Below the pieces are notes generated by a model. It had not been told where the DNA came from. It saw nothing but the letters and a program-made list of their open reading frames with translations, and did no database searches. The translations under genes and the position numbers were made by a program. Of a stretch of DNA of 64,000 nucleotides, positions 60,938 to 64,000 are shown one piece after another (position 1 is the first letter of the stretch; each line of letters starts with the position of its first letter). Source of the stretch: Adlercreutzia muris (GTDB lineage Bacteria; Actinomycetota; Coriobacteriia; Coriobacteriales; Eggerthellaceae); contig NZ_WAJS01000007.1 of assembly GCF_008831045.1 (NCBI RefSeq), forward strand, positions 30,149 through 94,148, read 5' to 3'.

Positions 60938-61186
60938 ATGAACCAGTCGTACCGTATCGTGTTCGACTCCAAACGCATGAAGAACACCCGCGACCAACAA
61001 GTACTCAGCGAATTGAAAAAACAGCTATCCCTCAACCGCAAGGTCAAATCGTTGCTCTTCGTCGACAAAAAAACGCACAGTAACAAAGTTGAAGTAGCTG
61101 CTATAATAGTGCCAACGAAACCGAAGCACGGCGGCAATTGTGTCCCTACCGCTTCGGTTTCCTGCTGTAAAGCACCCGAGCGGTGA
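60938..61186 (+). CDS. Doubtful small ORF
   Basis: An 82-codon frame beginning MNQSYRIVFDSKRMKN, rich in Lys and Ser, without a clear ribosome site. Its 3' part runs into the hairpin region at 61117. It lies between two REP-like copies. No family recognised; it may be chance or a remnant. Confidence 0.25.
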   Translation: MNQSYRIVFDSKRMKNTRDQQVLSELKKQLSLNRKVKSLLFVDKKTHSNKVEVAAIIVPTKPKHGGNCVPTASVSCCKAPER

Positions 61187-61297
61187 GCATTTCACTCAAG
61201 TCGAGCGCGTTCGTGCTTTAGCGAGGAACACGCCATCGCGGCCCGCACTTCGAGCAAAAAGCTTCGGGGCAAAACAGGTTCCGCAGCCCCGCTTCTT
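61102..61297 (+). ncRNA. Candidate structured RNA between REP-like repeats
   Basis: A perfect TATAAT (61102-61107) is followed 10 bp later by an 11-bp inverted repeat GAAACCGAAGC (61117-61127)/GCTTCGGTTTC (61151-61161). Next come TAAAGCAC (61168-61175)/GTGCTTTA (61213-61220) with an inner GTGA/TCAC, and GGGGC/GCCCC near 61266-61290. No -35 is clear. The serial hairpins suggest a small RNA or cruciform element. I cannot match it to a known family. Confidence 0.35.
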
Positions 61298-61307
61298 AGC
61301 TCCAATA

Positions 61308-61335
61308 AAAATGCCGGGGGACTGCCCCCGGCGCT
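61308..61335 (-). terminator. Intrinsic terminator of the XRE/GYD-repeat operon
   Basis: Minus-strand stem GCCGGGGG/CCCCCGGC followed by ATTTTTATT, about 140 bp beyond the last gene of the operon. Confidence 0.75.
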
Positions 61336-61410
61336 TGGAGGCAACTTATTCAGCCACCCGGGCATTTATACCACAGGCTTCATGGGGACACAACGCTACC
61401 GAAAGATGCG

Positions 61411-61439
61411 AGTGTCAAGAGAACCGTCCCCTTGACACT
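61411..61439. repeat. REP-like repeat copy 3
   Basis: Inverted ends AGTGTCAAG/CTTGACACT around GAGAACCGTCCC, the same core as the copies near 60350 and 60890. Confidence 0.7.
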
Positions 61440-61472
61440 AAAAGGCAGCCGTGTACTATTCGCAATCTACGG

Positions 61473-62216
61473 TTAAGTAATCTCTTCAAGATAATCGATT
61501 GCTTCACATAGTGTCTTATAGCAGAAATGTGCCTCGTTGTAGCTCTTCTCTACCTCCGTGTCATGTTGCGTATCGTTGCACCGAAAACGGAGGCCGTCGA
61601 GTTTTTCACACAATTCCAAGGGAACGAGCTTTGACCGCTTACACTTGTAAATCATGTCACTCAGATTCTCGCCCTTGTCGATTCTTTTCCCATTGTGTCG
61701 AAGAATCGCTTTAAGAACCTTTTCTGCATCAACACGGATATCGCGAAACGCATACGGCAACTCTCCCCGTTTCATCTGTCCGTGGGCTTTCTGCGCCAGC
61801 TCCCTCATCTCCTTGATGGCGGAGCTGTAGTAACCGAAGTCGAAGCCGACACGATCTATTCCGTCGTTGTTGTAGCCCTTCCGGTTATAGCCACTTGAGT
61901 CGAGTCCGTCAGAGTTAAACCCGTTGTGGTCGAAACCGCGTCTGTCGAAACCCTGCGAATCATAGCCACTCCTGTCATAGCCCTCTTGGTCGTAACCGTC
62001 GCGGTTAAATCCCCTCTTATCGAATCCGGCTCGATTGTATCCCTCACGATCAAACCCGTCCTCGTTAAAGCCCTCTCGGTCATAGCCGTCACGGTCATAG
62101 CCGTTAGGGTTGAATCCATCCTCTTTGTAATAGTGCTCGCTATAAAGCTTGCCTCCGATAAATGCGGCTACTGCGGTACCAAATAGGCCAGCCCCGAATC
62201 TAAGCAAGATATTCAA
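61473..62216 (-). CDS. Membrane protein with nineteen GYD-type 5-residue repeats and HEPN-like C-terminal domain
   Basis: A 247-aa protein with a TTG start, preceded by TAGGAG. Residues 4-22 form a hydrophobic anchor. Residues 34-128 are 19 uninterrupted copies of G-[FYLI]-[DN]-x-x, probably a stiff or adhesive stalk. Residues about 133-245 are helical and resemble DUF4145/HEPN domains (YAFRDIRVDAEKVLKAIL ... AIDYLEEI). R212-x5-H218 (RCNDTQH) fits the HEPN RNase motif. Last gene of the four-gene operon; clearly AT-richer than the rest of the window. An RNase effector held at the membrane is an inference. An inactive HEPN-fold adaptor is the alternative. Confidence 0.75.
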   Translation of the reverse strand: MNILLRFGAGLFGTAVAAFIGGKLYSEHYYKEDGFNPNGYDRDGYDREGFNEDGFDREGYNRAGFDKRGFNRDGYDQEGYDRSGYDSQGFDRRGFDHNGFNSDGLDSSGYNRKGYNNDGIDRVGFDFGYYSSAIKEMRELAQKAHGQMKRGELPYAFRDIRVDAEKVLKAILRHNGKRIDKGENLSDMIYKCKRSKLVPLELCEKLDGLRFRCNDTQHDTEVEKSYNEAHFCYKTLCEAIDYLEEIT

Positions 62217-62224
62217 TACAGCTC

Positions 62225-62392
62225 CTATCGCTTAATCAGCTTAATAACCTTTGGCACGCCTTTGACAACCGTCAGTGCGAAGCCTGCCACAGCTGGAACG
62301 CCGACTTTTACCGCATCTATCACCTGATTCATAACGACGTTGCCATGTTCTACGTCGTTAGAATTCTTTTCTTCACTCTTCTGCTTCGTCAT
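62225..62392 (-). CDS. 55-residue hydrophobic cationic peptide
   Basis: A short frame overlapping the upstream gene by 20 bp and ending 8 bp before the GYD-repeat gene. A charged N-terminus (MTKQKSEEKNSNDVEHGN) is followed by VIDAVKVGVPAVAGFALTV and a basic end VKGVPKVIKLIKR. It could span or coat a membrane, as small toxins or membrane microproteins do. No strong ribosome site is seen; translational coupling to the preceding gene is likely. The tight packing between two genes supports that it is real. Confidence 0.6.
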   Translation of the reverse strand: MTKQKSEEKNSNDVEHGNVVMNQVIDAVKVGVPAVAGFALTVVKGVPKVIKLIKR

Positions 62393-63425
62393 CTTCAATC
62401 GCCTCCAATAGCTGGCCTGCTGTTACTTTTACTTCAATTGAGTCGTAAGATCCTTCAGGAAGGAGCCTGTATTCCCGTTCAGACTCCGCAATAAACTCTT
62501 CAATCTCGTTGATCCATTTATGCTCAAGCGCACTTGCCGGCAAGAGATTTTTCAATGTCTGAAGATTGTTGACGTCCAAACTCTCCAGGAAGGCTCTACG
62601 TTGCACCAGGATGGATTTCATTCCTCTCTCGCCGTTTGCGAGATATGCTCCGACCACTAATGCCTCCTGGGCTTTCTCGTAAAGCTCGAAGTACTCGGTT
62701 ATCTCGTCCAGCTCGCTCTTCTTCTTGGTTGAGTAGTCCATGCCAAAAGCCATCTTCAGAACGAGCTGAAGCTTTGACTCAGGCACCTCTTCAAAGGTCG
62801 ATACGAGGGTCTTGAGAGATTCTCCCAACACCCTTGATTCCTTTTGAAGAGATCCGATGGCGTTCTTCAGGACCGCCTCATCATTGGTGTCGAGGGCGTA
62901 ATGGATCTGGTTGACCGCGCCAAGCAAAGCGCCAACCCTATCGTCTTTTTGCCCTTGTTTTATCTGGTAGACACAATCCAATGTCTCCTCCAGTTGAGCA
63001 GCAATCGCTGGCAGCTGCTGCTGGAGGTAGATACTGTTGAGGTCTTGAGTGAGCGCTCTATGAAGGTCTTCGGGAACGAGGGACTCCGACTCTGCCGTGA
63101 GAATCTTCTTGACCTGCTTACGGCCGCTTTCTGATTCAACCATGACCTGTGGGAGGATTCCGCTCCCGTCCTTTTTCTCGTTGAGCCACGCAACGCCCTT
63201 TTTGATATCCTCCTTGACCCCCTTCGGGATGTTGACGATAAGGACTTCCTCAGGATTAAGCGCACCAAGGGCATCTTTGCCCAACTGCACAAACTGAGCG
63301 ACCCTTGCCACAGAGGCTGTCGCGGGGTTGGCGAGTCTCGTCATATCAACTCGTACTGTTTTGGGCTGCCCTTCGCTCTCGGGTACGGCATCCAGCTCGA
63401 TTTCGGCCTTTACTATCTCATTCAT
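62373..63425 (-). CDS. Unknown 350-residue helical protein of the XRE/GYD-repeat operon
   Basis: Not recognised. The N-terminal 40 residues are acidic (IELDAVPESEGQPKTVRVDMTRLANP), the rest predicted largely helical with charged amphipathic segments (EDIKKGVAWLNEKKDGSG, LQQQLPAIAAQLEETLDCVYQIKQGQKDD) and an acidic end (AIEDDEAEE). No signal peptide or transmembrane helix, so cytoplasmic. It lies 6 bp after the XRE gene and overlaps the small peptide gene. Its position between a membrane-tethered repressor and a HEPN-like membrane protein suggests a sensor, scaffold or antitoxin role, which is inference only. Confidence 0.8.
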   Translation of the reverse strand: MNEIVKAEIELDAVPESEGQPKTVRVDMTRLANPATASVARVAQFVQLGKDALGALNPEEVLIVNIPKGVKEDIKKGVAWLNEKKDGSGILPQVMVESESGRKQVKKILTAESESLVPEDLHRALTQDLNSIYLQQQLPAIAAQLEETLDCVYQIKQGQKDDRVGALLGAVNQIHYALDTNDEAVLKNAIGSLQKESRVLGESLKTLVSTFEEVPESKLQLVLKMAFGMDYSTKKKSELDEITEYFELYEKAQEALVVGAYLANGERGMKSILVQRRAFLESLDVNNLQTLKNLLPASALEHKWINEIEEFIAESEREYRLLPEGSYDSIEVKVTAGQLLEAIEDDEAEE

Positions 63426-63431
63426 CTCACA

Positions 63432-63869
63432 TCACTTCTTCCACAGGGCAGTAAGGCCTGACAGCAGGCCTATTGCGCCTATGCTTCCCGCAGCCGCCGC
63501 GGTAAGGACGCTCAGACCTATCATTGCGGCGTTCTTCCTTCTATCACCCTGCGAGTGGGCAACCGGATCAAGAGATACCTCATAACCCGCAGGCAGCTCC
63601 ATGTCATCTACAAGCGACTTGACGATGGTTGCAAGGGAGCGATTGTCATTCTGGATAATCTCGAAATTCAGCACTGTGCGCAAAGCAAGATACTGCGTCT
63701 TGGTCATCTTCGACCTGCCGCTCTCAAGGTTACTGATGGTTTGTCGCGTGACCCCGATCTCGTCTGCGAGTTCCTGGGAAGTCCATCCAGCGACCTTTCT
63801 GATCGTCTCAAGATTCTCCTGGAAGCGGGATATGATGCTTTCGTCCGCATTAGCCACGTTAATCCTCAT
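63432..63869 (-). CDS. XRE-family regulator with C-terminal transmembrane helix
   Basis: A 145-aa protein. Residues about 15-70 are an XRE helix-turn-helix (WTSQELADEIGVTRQTISNLESG). Residues 114-142 form a hydrophobic helix (AAMIGLSVLTAAAAGSIGAIG) ending in WKK, so the repressor is likely membrane-tethered. The ATG has only a weak ribosome site; a GTG at 63857 with GAGG in front is an alternative start. First gene of the four-gene operon. Two near-identical 20-bp repeats lie just upstream. Confidence 0.85.
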   Translation of the reverse strand: MRINVANADESIISRFQENLETIRKVAGWTSQELADEIGVTRQTISNLESGRSKMTKTQYLALRTVLNFEIIQNDNRSLATIVKSLVDDMELPAGYEVSLDPVAHSQGDRRKNAAMIGLSVLTAAAAGSIGAIGLLSGLTALWKK

Positions 63870-63877
63870 TCCAGGGA

Positions 63878-63987
63878 TATAGGAACAAAAGTGTGTAAGA
63901 TTTTCCTAGGTTTCCCCAGTTGAATCTTCGATTCTTGAGGCTCCGAGTTGTCTCCGTCCAACTCTCTTATAGGCACAAAAGTGTGTA
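63878..63987. promoter_or_regulatory. Paired operator candidates upstream of the XRE-TM gene
   Basis: TATAGG-A/C-ACAAAAGTGTGTA occurs at 63878-63897 and 63968-63987, 19 of 20 bases identical and exactly 90 bp apart. Each contains the dyad ACA-AAAG-TGT. A short inverted repeat GAATC/GATTC lies between them. Likely binding sites for the XRE protein; a divergent gene beyond the right edge could share them. Confidence 0.6.
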
Positions 63988-64000
63988 GTGATCCCTCTTG

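Noticed and set aside
60853..61137. A 94-codon minus-strand frame opposite the doubtful small ORF
   Set aside because: No ribosome site, cysteine/phenylalanine-rich composition, and it runs through a REP-like repeat.

Overview
The window reads as a chromosomal segment of a GC-rich, anaerobic actinobacterium of the class Coriobacteriia, most likely family Eggerthellaceae (Eggerthella/Gordonibacter/Adlercreutzia type). The grounds are the very GC-rich codon use, a Tat-exported FMN+FAD reductase of the fumarate-reductase flavoprotein family, giant surface proteins ending in an LAQTGD sorting motif rather than LPxTG, and the gene orders rimP-nusA-ylxR-infB and rnhB-yraN-comM-dprA-trmFO-xerC. The genus call is inference. 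Most genes lie on the minus strand.

Layout. 1-4.3 kb: translation/transcription operon rimP-nusA-ylxR-infB (infB runs off the left edge), with a leader that can form two mutually exclusive hairpins. 4.4-14.7 kb: two tandem paralogous cell-wall adhesins. 15-20.5 kb: Tat flavoprotein reductase, coaD, the stump of a third wall-anchored protein, and an acyl-CoA ligase with its XRE-cupin regulator. 20.6-25.2 kb: leuA, serA and serC (leucine and serine synthesis). 25.3-26.8 kb: a 175-bp palindromic element, a glutaredoxin and a DDAH-family hydrolase. 26.9-35.7 kb: an AddA/AddB helicase-nuclease, a Sel1-repeat protein, a HIRAN protein and a small Cys/Lys-rich protein. 35.8-42.1 kb: a defence/repair cluster in which an AbiE toxin-antitoxin pair and a MntA-HepT pair bracket a LexA-box-controlled Y-family polymerase-YolD-DUF2130 operon and an AlkD-like gene. 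42.2-50.8 kb: ferredoxin remnant, gdhA, an unknown membrane protein, uvrA (second LexA box), an MFS transporter, a small XRE regulator and a 32-codon membrane-peptide ORF. 50.8-58.8 kb: xerC, trmFO, dprA, comM, yraN, rnhB, rplS and an SPFH protein. 59-60.4 kb: an isochorismatase-Nudix fusion.

60.4-64 kb differs from the rest. It is visibly AT-richer and holds a cysK pseudogene, three copies of a REP-like repeat, a hairpin-rich stretch with a perfect TATAAT, and a compact four-gene minus-strand operon. That operon encodes a membrane-tethered XRE repressor, a 350-aa protein I do not recognise, a 55-aa hydrophobic cationic peptide, and a membrane protein with nineteen 5-residue GYD-type repeats ending in a HEPN-like domain with R-x5-H. 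Two near-identical 20-bp repeats precede it. This is the best candidate here for an undescribed (defence or toxin-antitoxin type) system.

No tRNA, rRNA, CRISPR array or transposase gene was found. All function calls rest on reading motifs by eye; no database search was possible.
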